The notes below the pieces were generated by a model. The model did no database searches. It had not been told where the DNA came from and saw only the letters and a list, made by a program, of their open reading frames with translations. From positions 124,001 through 188,000 of the forward strand of contig NZ_SJPW01000007.1 of assembly GCF_007860125.1 (NCBI RefSeq): a DNA stretch of 64,000 nt, given 5' to 3'. Both the position numbers and the translations under genes were made by a program. Source of the stretch: Rubripirellula tenax (GTDB taxonomy: Bacteria > Planctomycetota > Planctomycetia > Pirellulales > Pirellulaceae). Below, one piece after another: positions 1 through 8,582 of this stretch. Position 1 is the first letter of the stretch, and the number at the start of each line of letters is the position of its first letter.

Positions 1-1209
1 CGTTCCGATAGCCAACGCGATCCCACCCAGCGTCATCACGTTGATTGTCTGGCCCGTGAACGCGAAACCGAGGGCTCCGATCAAGATCGCCAACAAGATC
101 GTCGAAACGATGATGATCGTTGGCATGAAGCGGCGCAAGAAAATCATCACAATGACGCTGACCAACAGCGCACCGAGTCCGACTTGATTCAACAAGTTCC
201 GCATCGCGTTGCGAATGTAGCTGGATTGGTCCGAGACCAACGTGACTTCCGTTGCCTCGGGAATGTCGCCCCGCTCTTTCATCTTGGGAATTTCGGCCGC
301 GATCCCATCGTAGATTCGGTCCACGACTTCAATCGTATTCTCACCCGGCTCGCGCAACAACGGACAATAGACGCTGCGTTTTCCGTTGACTCGGACAATG
401 TTGTATTGAAGTGCGGCATCGTCGACGACGCGTGCGACGTCACGAATGAAGATGGGGCGACCGTCGCGAACGGCTATCGGGATCGCTTCGATTTCAGCGG
501 TATCCGGCAGCGTGTTGCGAGGATGGACTTGATAGTCGGTTCCGCCCATGCGAGCTGTCCCGGCAGCCAACACCAAGTTGGACTTCTGCATCGCCTCGAC
601 GACTTCGGACGTGCTGACGTGGTAGGCGCGAAGCTTGTGCGGGTCCACGTAGACCATCATCTGTCGAAACTTACCGCCGAACGGGTGCGGAATTTGGACG
701 CCCTTCAGGCCGCCCATTTTGTTTCGAACGGCGTAATATCCGATCGTGTAGAGCTCGGATTCGCTGAGACCTTCGCCAGAGATGGCGGCCAGCACAACGG
801 GCAAATTGGCCGGTTCGCTGCGCAGTGTAAACGGCCACTCGATCCCCGGCGGCAAGTGGAACATGTCGCTTGCTTCAAGATTGACGATATCGTTCATCGC
901 CGAACTCGCATCAGCGCCGGGCTGGAAAAAGACTTTGATGACGGCCGCGCCGGGGACCGTGCGTGATTCTTGATGCTCGATCTTGCCCGCCAATGTCAAC
1001 GCTCGTTCGACACGAGCGGTCACCGACTTTTCCATATCCAACGTCGGCAGACCCGGATACGAGAAAAAGCTGACGACGACCGGCTTCTTGAAGTCGGGCA
1101 GGATATCGATCGTGATCCCCGGAATGACCGCAGCACCGAGGACACTGAGCGCGATCGCGGACGCCAGCACAGCGAAGCGATTGTTGAGCGAAAATCGAAT
1201 CAAACCCAT
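1..1209 (-). CDS. RND (AcrB/HAE-type) efflux permease, N-terminal part
   Basis: Inner-membrane proton-driven pump subunit of a tripartite efflux system. The gene starts with ATG at 1209 on the minus strand and stays open for 403 codons to the window edge, so the C-terminal part is missing. The start reads MGLIRFSLNNRFAVL, a first transmembrane helix, then the family hallmark around ITIDILPDF. A long periplasmic porter region follows, and from about residue 345 hydrophobic helices (RNLLNQVGLGALLVSVIVM, FMPTIIIVSTILLAILIG) begin. This is the layout of RND permeases, which usually run to 1000-1100 residues. The adaptor gene lies 105 bp upstream on the same strand and is presumably co-transcribed. 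The substrate (drug or metal) cannot be told from this part. Confidence 0.9.
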   Translation of the reverse strand, partial: MGLIRFSLNNRFAVLASAIALSVLGAAVIPGITIDILPDFKKPVVVSFFSYPGLPTLDMEKSVTARVERALTLAGKIEHQESRTVPGAAVIKVFFQPGADASSAMNDIVNLEASDMFHLPPGIEWPFTLRSEPANLPVVLAAISGEGLSESELYTIGYYAVRNKMGGLKGVQIPHPFGGKFRQMMVYVDPHKLRAYHVSTSEVVEAMQKSNLVLAAGTARMGGTDYQVHPRNTLPDTAEIEAIPIAVRDGRPIFIRDVARVVDDAALQYNIVRVNGKRSVYCPLLREPGENTIEVVDRIYDGIAAEIPKMKERGDIPEATEVTLVSDQSSYIRNAMRNLLNQVGLGALLVSVIVMIFLRRFMPTIIIVSTILLAILIGALGFAFTGQTINVMTLGGIALAIGT

Positions 1210-1314
1210 CGAACGAAATCTCTATGTAGTCAGCCGCGAAAGAAAGCGACTGGGGACTCTGAAATTATCAAACCCGTGCAAGACGACCGTCAAAGAACGG
1301 CCAAGTGCGCAAAC

Positions 1315-2643
1315 CTAAAGCGGTTTGACTATTTGACCGTCAACGAATCGCTGCAAATGCGGGCCGATGACACGTTGTCCGGCTTTGACGCCCGAAAGAA
1401 TTTCGATCTGATTCCCGTCGTCGGTTCCGACCGTAACTTGCGCGATGGTGACCGCATCATCGCCGCTGACCACGTACACATACGCAGTGCCGTCTTCGCG
1501 AAAGCGAATCGCTTGTGCGGGTAGCGTATTCGTCGCTTGTTCTTCACCGATACGGATCAACGCTTGGCCGAACATTCCAGGCAACATTCGGCCTTCGGTG
1601 TTATCCATTTCGACTTCGACCATCATCGTTCGGGTGCTCGGGTCAAGACTTCCGGCCCGCCGGGTTACGACTGAGTTGATTGGTTCTTCGCCGGCAAACG
1701 ACGGAAAGGACAGCGTGACGCCGTCCCCTTGTCTGACGAACGGTGCATCGGATTCGGGAACGGGAATGCGGACACGGACCTTGTCGACTTGGCTGATGAC
1801 GAACAACGGTCCGCCGCTACCCACTTCGCTTTGTTCGCGGACCAAATCGCCCATCTCCACGCCGCGATGCGTCACGACCCCAGAAATCGGGGAACGCACC
1901 GTGGCGTATTCCAAACGAACATCAAGCAGTTCTAACTCGCGTCGAGTGATCTGCGTTTCTGCAACAGCGGCTTCGAAATCCGATTGTGCCGAAATCGCCT
2001 GCGCCTGAGCGACCTCGACTTCGGCTTGTGCCGAATCGATCGACGCACTCATTGCTTGCTTGCGGGCAGCTTCCGAATCGCGGCCCAGACGTGATTCATC
2101 TAGCATGCGTTGTTGTAACGAACCACGTCGAACGAGGTCATCGGTGCGTTGAAACTCAGCTTCCGATGCTGCTAGCGAAGCCTCGGCCCCGCTCATTTGC
2201 GATTTCGTTTCGGCTAGCTGGGCTTCCGACGATCGAACGCGTGCGGCGGCAAGCTGGACCCCCGCTTGGGATCGACGTTCTTCGGCCATCAACCGTAAAA
2301 TCCGAGCCTCGATCATCGCCCGTTCCTTCGATAGCTCAGGAACATCGATCACCGCCAACACATCGCCGAACTGAACGAAGTCCCCCAGGTCGGATTTGAT
2401 TTCGGTGACAAAACCGTATGCCTTGGCACGAACCTCTGCCCGATAGTAGGCGTCGACCGATGCCGGTTGTAGCGTCGTTTTCCGAATCGCTACAGCAGCA
2501 ACGTTGACCGTTTTGACTCGCACCGTGGTTGTCGCATTGTCTTTGGTTGTGACCGTTCGGGGCTGCGAACACCCAACGATTCCAACGAGAGCAATCACAA
2601 ACCCAACACACAGACGCGGGCAGCCGAAAACCGAATGATTCAT
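1315..2643 (-). CDS. RND efflux periplasmic adaptor (membrane fusion lipoprotein)
   Basis: Adaptor linking the inner-membrane RND permease to the outer-membrane channel. With the ATG at 2643 the protein is 442 residues and opens with a lipoprotein signal (MNHSVFGCPRLCVGF...ALVGIVGC), so the mature N-terminal Cys is probably acylated. A TTG 54 nt upstream would bury this signal and is less likely. The order is the usual one: a barrel-sandwich half (AKAYGFVTEIKSDLGDFV), a long alpha-helical hairpin rich in Ala/Gln/Glu, the second half (YATVRSPISGVVTHRGVEMG), then beta-barrel and membrane-proximal domains. The permease gene follows 105 bp downstream. The outer-membrane component is divergent on the other strand. 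Assignment to the HlyD/AcrA-type family is firm; the substrate is unknown. Confidence 0.9.
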   Translation of the reverse strand: MNHSVFGCPRLCVGFVIALVGIVGCSQPRTVTTKDNATTTVRVKTVNVAAVAIRKTTLQPASVDAYYRAEVRAKAYGFVTEIKSDLGDFVQFGDVLAVIDVPELSKERAMIEARILRLMAEERRSQAGVQLAAARVRSSEAQLAETKSQMSGAEASLAASEAEFQRTDDLVRRGSLQQRMLDESRLGRDSEAARKQAMSASIDSAQAEVEVAQAQAISAQSDFEAAVAETQITRRELELLDVRLEYATVRSPISGVVTHRGVEMGDLVREQSEVGSGGPLFVISQVDKVRVRIPVPESDAPFVRQGDGVTLSFPSFAGEEPINSVVTRRAGSLDPSTRTMMVEVEMDNTEGRMLPGMFGQALIRIGEEQATNTLPAQAIRFREDGTAYVYVVSGDDAVTIAQVTVGTDDGNQIEILSGVKAGQRVIGPHLQRFVDGQIVKPL

Positions 2644-2930
2644 CGAACTCAATTTGTTACGGGAAGGGATTTTGAGCGTGAGGTGCAAGCCGGACAATCG
2701 CTACGACTGAGACGGGCGGCGAAGCTTCGCTGATGGGACAGTTCAGCATAGTTGACATAAGGCGATATTTCGTCGGCTTTTTCGGCGATACGTTCGATCC
2801 ATCGAAATCCAGAGTTCTGATCCGATCAACCGGGATCCGAAGTATTTTCCGTAGAACCACTTCGTTCGGATCGGCCCGCGTCCTGGTACGGATACCTCGG
2901 CGTGCCAACCGCGAAAAATAGGAGGGCAGG
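2644..2930. promoter_or_regulatory. Divergent intergenic region of the efflux locus
   Basis: These 287 bp separate the adaptor gene (minus) from the TolC-like gene (plus) and must hold both start regions. A strong Shine-Dalgarno AGGAGG (2920-2925) lies 5 nt before the ATG at 2931. I cannot identify -35/-10 boxes or an operator with confidence, and no regulator gene is adjacent. Confidence 0.4.
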
Positions 2931-4532
2931 ATGCCCCGTTTGCTTTATGCGCTTGGTGTTTTCGGATTTGCCGGTTGTGCGGGAAGTGCACCCTTCACAG
3001 CCCACCTGCCGACCGTTGCCACGACGCATCCCGCGATTCAGTCAGTCAGCGAATCACCGCAAGAATCGGTTCCCGTGCCTGCCCCGATGATCGGTTTGGC
3101 CAATGCCGAACAATCCGAAATCGACCAAGCCGAAGTATCGCTTTCCGGCATCGTCCCGGTGACCCTGCTCGAAGACGGGACAACGGTCACCCCGATCAAA
3201 CAGAGTGTCAGCTACGGGGCCGTTTCGATCGACGATTCGATCGATATGAACCTGCCATCGGCGCTTGCGATGATCGGCGGTTCACACCCGGCCGTCGGCG
3301 TCGCCCAGTGGCGGGTTCGCGAAGCCTACGCAACGCTCGCACGGGCCGAGGCATTGTGGTTACCGTCGATCCAAGGTGGCTTGAGTTTCCATCGCCATGA
3401 CGGAAATTACCAAGCGAGTGACGGAAGCATCATCGACGTCAACCGAAACTCGTTCCAGTACGGACTGGGCACTGGCGCGACGGGTGCGGGCACGACACCT
3501 CGTCCCGGTCTGGTTGCTCAGTTCCATTTGGCCGACGCGATCTTTCAGCCTGAAATTGCCGAAAAGACCGCTTGGGCTCAAAGTCACGCCGCCAGCGCAG
3601 TCGTCAACCGACAACTGCTGACCGCCGCCAATGCCTACATCGACCTGCTCGACGCTCACCAAGATAACCAGATCGTTGAACAGTCACGCCAGCGAATGGC
3701 AGATCTGTCCAGCGTGACATCCGATTTCGCCGAAGCCGGTGAAGGCTTGAAAGCGGATGCGAAACGGATGCAAACAGAACTAAGCCTGATTCAGAATCGC
3801 GTCGTTGCGTCGCAAGAGCGAATCGCTTTGGCTTCGGCTCGTCTGGCCCAAGCGATCAGCCTAGACAGCCGCGCATCGATTCGGCCGATGGATGTAACGG
3901 TTGTACCAATCGATTTGGCGATGGACCAAAACGACAAGTCGCAATTGATCAGCATGGGTTTGGCGACCCGTCCGGAATTGAAAGAATCGCAAGCCTTGGT
4001 AGCCGCGGCTTGCGAAGCCTACCAACGCGAAAAATTCGCTCCGTTCGTCCCCAGTGTCCTGATGGGATTTAGCACCGGCGGTTTCGGCGGTGGAATCGGC
4101 AATTCGATCGACAACGTTGACGGGCGATACGATGTCGACGCGCTGATGTCGTGGCAAATCCGAAACCTTGGCTTGGGTGAGCGAGCCGCTCGCCAGGAAT
4201 CTTCATCGCGAGTCCAACAGGCCCGTTATGAAAAGCTAAGAGTCATGGACCAAGTGGCGTTGGAAGTCTCCGAAGCGCATGCTCAAATTCAGTTTCGCCG
4301 CCAACAAATCAGCATTACGGAACAAGCGATCCAAACTGCTCAACAATCCTTCGACCTGAATCTTTCGCGTATTCGCGATGGCCAAGGCCTACCGCTTGAA
4401 GTGCTGCAGTCGTTGCAGACTTTGGAAACGGCCCAGCGGGCGTACCTGCGGGCTGTTGTCGATCACAACCAGTCCCAGTTCCAGTTGCAATGGGCACTCG
4501 GTTGGCCCGTGACAACACCATCGGGTATGTAG
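2931..4532 (+). CDS. TolC-like outer-membrane efflux lipoprotein
   Basis: Outer-membrane channel of the tripartite system encoded across the divergent promoter region. It has 533 residues. The start reads MPRLLYALGVFGFAGC, a lipoprotein signal with a lipobox-like G-F-A-G-C ending at Cys16. After a ~90-residue low-complexity linker comes the OEP repeat pattern: ALAMIGGSHPAVGVAQWRV, then long heptad-rich helices with ANAYIDLLDAHQD and, in the second repeat, SEAHAQIQFRRQQISITEQA and AQQSFDLNLSRIRDGQ. These are typical of OEP/TolC family proteins, usually 420-530 residues; the extra length is the N-terminal linker. The strong ribosome site at 2920-2925 fixes the start. Confidence 0.88.
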   Translation: MPRLLYALGVFGFAGCAGSAPFTAHLPTVATTHPAIQSVSESPQESVPVPAPMIGLANAEQSEIDQAEVSLSGIVPVTLLEDGTTVTPIKQSVSYGAVSIDDSIDMNLPSALAMIGGSHPAVGVAQWRVREAYATLARAEALWLPSIQGGLSFHRHDGNYQASDGSIIDVNRNSFQYGLGTGATGAGTTPRPGLVAQFHLADAIFQPEIAEKTAWAQSHAASAVVNRQLLTAANAYIDLLDAHQDNQIVEQSRQRMADLSSVTSDFAEAGEGLKADAKRMQTELSLIQNRVVASQERIALASARLAQAISLDSRASIRPMDVTVVPIDLAMDQNDKSQLISMGLATRPELKESQALVAAACEAYQREKFAPFVPSVLMGFSTGGFGGGIGNSIDNVDGRYDVDALMSWQIRNLGLGERAARQESSSRVQQARYEKLRVMDQVALEVSEAHAQIQFRRQQISITEQAIQTAQQSFDLNLSRIRDGQGLPLEVLQSLQTLETAQRAYLRAVVDHNQSQFQLQWALGWPVTTPSGM

Positions 4533-4626
4533 TTCGGGGTCGCACAGTCCTGAAGCGGCCACAGTAACACCAACGCCGCGATACGGGTTTCGTGTTGGGC
4601 GGACTGCTGTTTCCAGCGACGCCGGT

Positions 4627-5409
4627 TTACTTGCGTCCGGCAATTGAGTCTCTTACCTGCAACAGTTGGGCAGAAATGCTGATTGAAATTTCAGCTGGCG
4701 TATTGTCGCCAATCGGCAGCCCAAGCGGGCAGTGATAAGAATCGATCACGGATGGTTCGAAGCCCTGCTTTGCAAGTTCTCTACGCAAGATACTCGCTTT
4801 CTGCTCGCTGCCGATCACACCCACAAAGGGCGGCTGAAACGTCGACAATATCCTGGCAAGAATCGGCAGGTCGCTCGCATGACCGCGCGTCATCAGGACG
4901 AAATAAGTCTGATCCGATAGCCGCTCGACCTCGCCCGCCATGTCATCGGTACAAACGATCTGCAACTTATGATTCTGTGGCAAACGATCAAGCCATTCTT
5001 GTCGCGGATCGATGCAGGTCACTCGGCACTGCATCGTCAGAAGCAACGGCACAAAGCTCTGCGCGATATGCCCTGCGCCAAATACTGCGATTGACCAAGG
5101 ATTGGCGATGTGCCGTTCAAACAACAACTGAACCTCGCCACCACAGGTCATTCCGACATCGGTCTGCAGATTCCATTTCACCAGCTCGCACGGCTGGCCC
5201 AAGCTGCCAAGCAATTTCATGCCATGGTCGATCGCCGCAGCTTCGATTTTGCCACCACCAACCGTCCCTACTCGCAATCCATCCTTTGTCACGATTGCTT
5301 TTGCACCAACGACCTGAGGCGCACTGCCACGGATCGACACCAGGGTGATGGCGACGAACGGAATGCCGTCCGCGACGAGCTTTGCAAGCGTTTGTGAGTA
5401 GTCGTACAC
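4627..5409 (-). CDS. XdhC/CoxI family molybdoenzyme maturation protein
   Basis: XdhC-type proteins bind molybdenum cofactor and help sulfurate and insert it into xanthine dehydrogenase-type enzymes. This one has 260 residues from a GTG start. The N-terminal XdhC_CoxI segment shows ITLVSIRGSAPQVVGAK (residues 21-37), VGTVGGGKIEAAAIDHG (47-63) and VGMTCGGE with a conserved Cys89. The C-terminal Rossmann segment starts with the nucleotide-binding GAGHIA (111-116) and ends with the family pattern VIGSEQKASILRRELAKQG. The MobA/MocA-like gene lies about 400 bp upstream on the same strand, a frequent pairing. No molybdopterin dehydrogenase is in the window, so the client enzyme is elsewhere. Confidence 0.87.
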   Translation of the reverse strand: MYDYSQTLAKLVADGIPFVAITLVSIRGSAPQVVGAKAIVTKDGLRVGTVGGGKIEAAAIDHGMKLLGSLGQPCELVKWNLQTDVGMTCGGEVQLLFERHIANPWSIAVFGAGHIAQSFVPLLLTMQCRVTCIDPRQEWLDRLPQNHKLQIVCTDDMAGEVERLSDQTYFVLMTRGHASDLPILARILSTFQPPFVGVIGSEQKASILRRELAKQGFEPSVIDSYHCPLGLPIGDNTPAEISISISAQLLQVRDSIAGRK

Positions 5410-5803
5410 GTCGGTTCAGTTATCGATCGGTTTCGGAGGCGATTTGGAATCCAGGACCAGCCAAAGTCGCAAAACGACTGCACCCACGACAGGTCAGTAT
5501 CCGAACTTGGTAAGTCGCGGACACGTTTTCCGGTTCGAGTAAGGATCACGTTGTATAGCACCGGCACAAAGCCCGCCTTTTTTTAACCCGCCGACTCCCG
5601 CCGGTACAGCAGCAATTGCATTGGGTTCAAGCCTCATCTCTTTCGGATACTCGTCCGTCGTGACCATCGTCGAGTCAGCGCTCGTTCTTTGTTATTTTGG
5701 CCGCGCGAAGCGTCTCAACGATCTGTTTGGTTGCGATGACTTCGTTGGCAAGGGACGCGTCGTTTAAAATCGCGGTTTTTCTGGGCCAGAGTCTTAAAAA
5801 CAA
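5410..5803. other. Intergenic, no gene recognised
   Basis: 394 bp between the two molybdenum-cofactor genes. Stretches on both strands are open, but none has a family-like sequence or a convincing ribosome site. A T7 run at about 5578-5584 lacks a good stem before it. I see no tRNA or clear terminator. Confidence 0.5.
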
Positions 5804-6475
5804 TTAGCTACTTGTATCGATCTCGCTACTGCCAGCGCCGAACCGAACGACCATCGCAGCATACTCGCTCGGCGTATCAAAATCTTTTCTGTAATCTGCT
5901 GGCGAAAAGTGCACCGCGTGTGGCGGCAATCGCTTCACCAATTGATCCAAGCCAGCGTCTTCGTCAAGTGTCGCCACTTGCCTGACAACCGGCCAAGACA
6001 GCAGAATTGGATGCCCCGCCTTGCTACCGAACATCGGCACCATCACCGGCACACCCGACACGTGCTCTGTCTCTCGCACCATCCGTTCGATCACATCGCA
6101 CTTGAACTCAACAAGATCTGCCGGTGCCACGAAGCAATAGTCGCAATCAGTTATCGCATGCCTGGATTCAATGGACTCGAACCCAAGCACCAGCGAAGCC
6201 TTCATGTCGCGTGGTGGCGACTGAGCCAAAACAACATGAACTCGCCCCCCAGCGCGGCTAAGCACCTTTTGCAGCGCCAGGTCATCCTGACGAACGACGA
6301 CGACCACTTCCGCTAACGGGCATTCGCACCACGTATCCAACACTGCTTCGATCACCGTGCGACCTCGCCATTCCATCAGCAACTTGTGCTGCCCCATCCG
6401 CGCACTTACACCCGCCGCCGGAATGACGGCGAAGCAACGCGACGTATTGAGTGGATGGGCTGGCGTACTCAACAA
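5804..6475 (-). CDS. MobA/MocA-like nucleotidyltransferase
   Basis: NTP-transferase of the MobA/MocA group, which add a nucleotide (GMP or CMP) to molybdopterin. The 223-residue reading has the signature VIPAAGVSARMGQHKLL (residues 18-33), the pattern L-x-A-G-x-S-x-R-M-G-x-x-K. FVAPADLVEF holds the metal-binding Asp region, followed by VMVPMFGSKAGHPILLS and DEDAGLDQLVK, typical of the MocA/YgfJ-like branch. The start is unsure: an in-frame stop sits just upstream, and the first available codons are TTG (6475, 6472), with no ATG before the signature. Its XdhC neighbour on the same strand supports a role in maturing a molybdenum hydroxylase. Confidence 0.82.
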   Translation of the reverse strand: MLSTPAHPLNTSRCFAVIPAAGVSARMGQHKLLMEWRGRTVIEAVLDTWCECPLAEVVVVVRQDDLALQKVLSRAGGRVHVVLAQSPPRDMKASLVLGFESIESRHAITDCDYCFVAPADLVEFKCDVIERMVRETEHVSGVPVMVPMFGSKAGHPILLSWPVVRQVATLDEDAGLDQLVKRLPPHAVHFSPADYRKDFDTPSEYAAMVVRFGAGSSEIDTSS

Positions 6476-6533
6476 TCAAACTTCCCAATCGTAAATGGTA
6501 CATGACTTCATCAAACGACTCGCTCCTGTCCCG

Positions 6534-6803
6534 TCAACCAAGATTGGATCTTAACGAGTCCATCACGGTCCATTCCCCGGGGTATTCGCGGGCTTCCCGG
6601 ACGGAAGTGCCGAGCGACGAACGGCCCCAGCAGCGATTGCTTCCAAAAGCTTCGTAAATGCTACCCGTCTGCGGGTTCATCGTGGCCATAGCCACGACTT
6701 GCGCGAAGTGTTTTTTATCACGCTGACTTCGACGATTGGTGGAGGCAATCGTTGGGTCGATGTCCAGCAGTTCGCCTTCAGTAAGATCGAAAACGACGAA
6801 CAT
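6534..6803 (-). CDS. Possible small hypothetical protein, 89 aa
   Basis: An ATG-started reading frame of 89 codons lying upstream of, and in the same direction as, the MobA-like gene. It begins MFVVFDLTEGELLDIDPTI and contains HFAQVVAMATMNPQTG. The composition is protein-like rather than random, and no competing gene occupies the region. I recognise no family. It could be a real small gene, the remnant of a larger one, or spurious. Confidence 0.3.
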   Translation of the reverse strand: MFVVFDLTEGELLDIDPTIASTNRRSQRDKKHFAQVVAMATMNPQTGSIYEAFGSNRCWGRSSLGTSVREAREYPGEWTVMDSLRSNLG

Positions 6804-7286
6804 TACGAGTTGGATTCGACTTTTGCCGAAGATGCCAGTCGCACCCGCCGTGGAACACCACCAGGATTTTCAGCTACGATTTGACGCATGACGTTGTATA
6901 TCCTGTAACGCATCACGAGTGTGATGGACAACATTCGCAGCAAACGTGTGTGAGCGGAATGGGATGCCCCTTCCCAGAGGGCATCTAAGCTACATTTTAC
7001 GGGCGTTTCAGCGGGCGGTTGCCGCGGAAAGGAAGTGCTGATTCGTCGCCCCGGCTATCATTCGACTTACGGTGCTGCGACACAAGTAGCGATCTTGGAG
7101 TCGACTTGACGGAAAGCCTGTCTTGTTACTGCAAGCAGGTGTGGGTGTAGCGGCCAAATGCTTGTGTTCGCATGCCAGACGCAGATTCCCGATACAGCGA
7201 TCGCCATCACCGCTTTTCGTACCGATCCGAAACGTTTTATATCCGACCCACGCGTTCCCAATTTTCCATATCCATTGAGCAGTCTC
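6804..7286. other. Intergenic, no gene recognised
   Basis: About 480 bp upstream of the DUF1552 gene, presumably holding its promoter. The DUF1552 frame is open from about 7158, but the segment before 7287 does not resemble the family and the signal peptide begins only at 7287-7302. Nothing else is supported. Confidence 0.45.
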
Positions 7287-8582
7287 ATGCCTTCATTCCA
7301 AATGAACCGCCGACGCTGGCTGCGCGGCGCAGGTGTAACGCTTGCACTGCCGCTCCTTGCACGCGACGCGGACGCACAGGACAAGCCTGCGGGCGAATCC
7401 AATCCCATCCGAGACGTGAAACGGATGGTCTGCGTCGCGAACCCGTTCGGATTTGTTGCCGAGACGTTCTTCCCCGAGCACCCGGGCAAACTGTCAGACC
7501 TGCCGCCACTCTTGCAACCGATGGATCAACATCGCGAGCAGATGACCGTGCTCAGCAATCTGGACCACGGCGTCTCCGGCGGTCACCAAGCCGTTCATTC
7601 ATTCTTGAGTGGAATTCGCAACAGCCAGTCATCCAGTTTCGCGAATCGAAACGTCACGGTGGATCAAGTCGCCGCGGACCGCTGCGTCGGCCAAGTCCGT
7701 ATCCCATCGATTGTCGCGGGCGTCGGGCACACCGATAGCGAATTGGAATGCCAAACGTCGTGGACCCGAACCGGCGTGAACATTCCACCGATCAGCCGCG
7801 CAAACGATTTGTTTGAACTGTTATTCGCCACCGAAACTCAACAGCAACGCGATGAACGCCGGCGCGTCCTACGAGAGAATGCGAGTGTCTTAGATGTGAT
7901 CTTTCGCCAAGCCGACGCGCTGAAAAATGACTTGGGGGCGAGCGACCGTCGCAAGTTGGACGAATACTTGCAGAGTGTTCGCAACATCGAAAAGAACATT
8001 GCCAACTTGGATCAATGGATCGACCGGCCCAAGCCGACCGTTGAAATGACGTCGCCACCCGCGGGCGGTTCGTTTGCACAGCGGCTACCCACATTCTATG
8101 ACATCATCGCGTTGGCATTACAAACCGATTCGACACGCGTTGCGACACTTAGCATTCCCGGAAACTTACCGGTCGCGGATCTTGGTTTGCAAGGCAACTA
8201 CCACGCATTTTCGCATCACGGCAAAACGGATCGAATGTTGAAGCCCTTGTTCAAGATCGAACATTACCAGATCGAGCAATTCGCACGCTTCATCGCCAAG
8301 CTAAAGTCCATCGAGACTCCCGACGGACGACCGTTGCTCGACAGCACGATGGTGCTATGCGGCAGCGGCATGGGCAACGCCAGCTCGCACAGCAACAAGA
8401 ACTTGCCGATCCTGTTGGCTGGTGGCGGTTTCAAACACGGAAACCACATCGTCGCGCCCGAGGCTTCGAGCAAACGGATTCCGTTGTGCAATTTGTACAC
8501 GACCATGTTGCAAGAATTCGGATGCGAAGACGTCGATGCATTCAATACCGCCTCGGGGACAATGTCGGAGCTGCAAGCGTGA
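7287..8582 (+). CDS. DUF1552 family exported protein
   Basis: Member of DUF1552, a family of unknown function abundant in planctomycetes and other bacteria with large gene inventories for polymers. From the ATG at 7287 it has 431 residues; an ATG at 7302 is also possible. The N-terminus carries a twin-arginine-like signal, NRRRWLRGAGVTLALPLLA, pointing to Tat export. Family features include MVCVANPFGFVAETFFPE, TVLSNLDHGVSGGHQAVHSF, a His/Ser-rich DSTMVLCGSGMGNASSHSNK, and the closing NLYTTMLQEFG. The next gene starts inside the stop codon (GTGA overlap), so the two are translationally coupled and probably act together. Confidence 0.88.
   Translation: MPSFQMNRRRWLRGAGVTLALPLLARDADAQDKPAGESNPIRDVKRMVCVANPFGFVAETFFPEHPGKLSDLPPLLQPMDQHREQMTVLSNLDHGVSGGHQAVHSFLSGIRNSQSSSFANRNVTVDQVAADRCVGQVRIPSIVAGVGHTDSELECQTSWTRTGVNIPPISRANDLFELLFATETQQQRDERRRVLRENASVLDVIFRQADALKNDLGASDRRKLDEYLQSVRNIEKNIANLDQWIDRPKPTVEMTSPPAGGSFAQRLPTFYDIIALALQTDSTRVATLSIPGNLPVADLGLQGNYHAFSHHGKTDRMLKPLFKIEHYQIEQFARFIAKLKSIETPDGRPLLDSTMVLCGSGMGNASSHSNKNLPILLAGGGFKHGNHIVAPEASSKRIPLCNLYTTMLQEFGCEDVDAFNTASGTMSELQA

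Noticed and set aside
184-966. Long open frame on the plus strand
   Set aside because: It is antisense to the RND permease frame, whose translation matches the family throughout.
5620-5690. T-loop-like GGTTCAAGCC suggesting a tRNA
   Set aside because: No matching acceptor, D-arm or anticodon stem could be folded around it.
8357-8578. N-terminal extension of the heme c/DUF1592 protein
   Set aside because: It overlaps the DUF1552 gene in another frame, has no protein-like character, and would bury the signal peptide that starts at GTG 8579.
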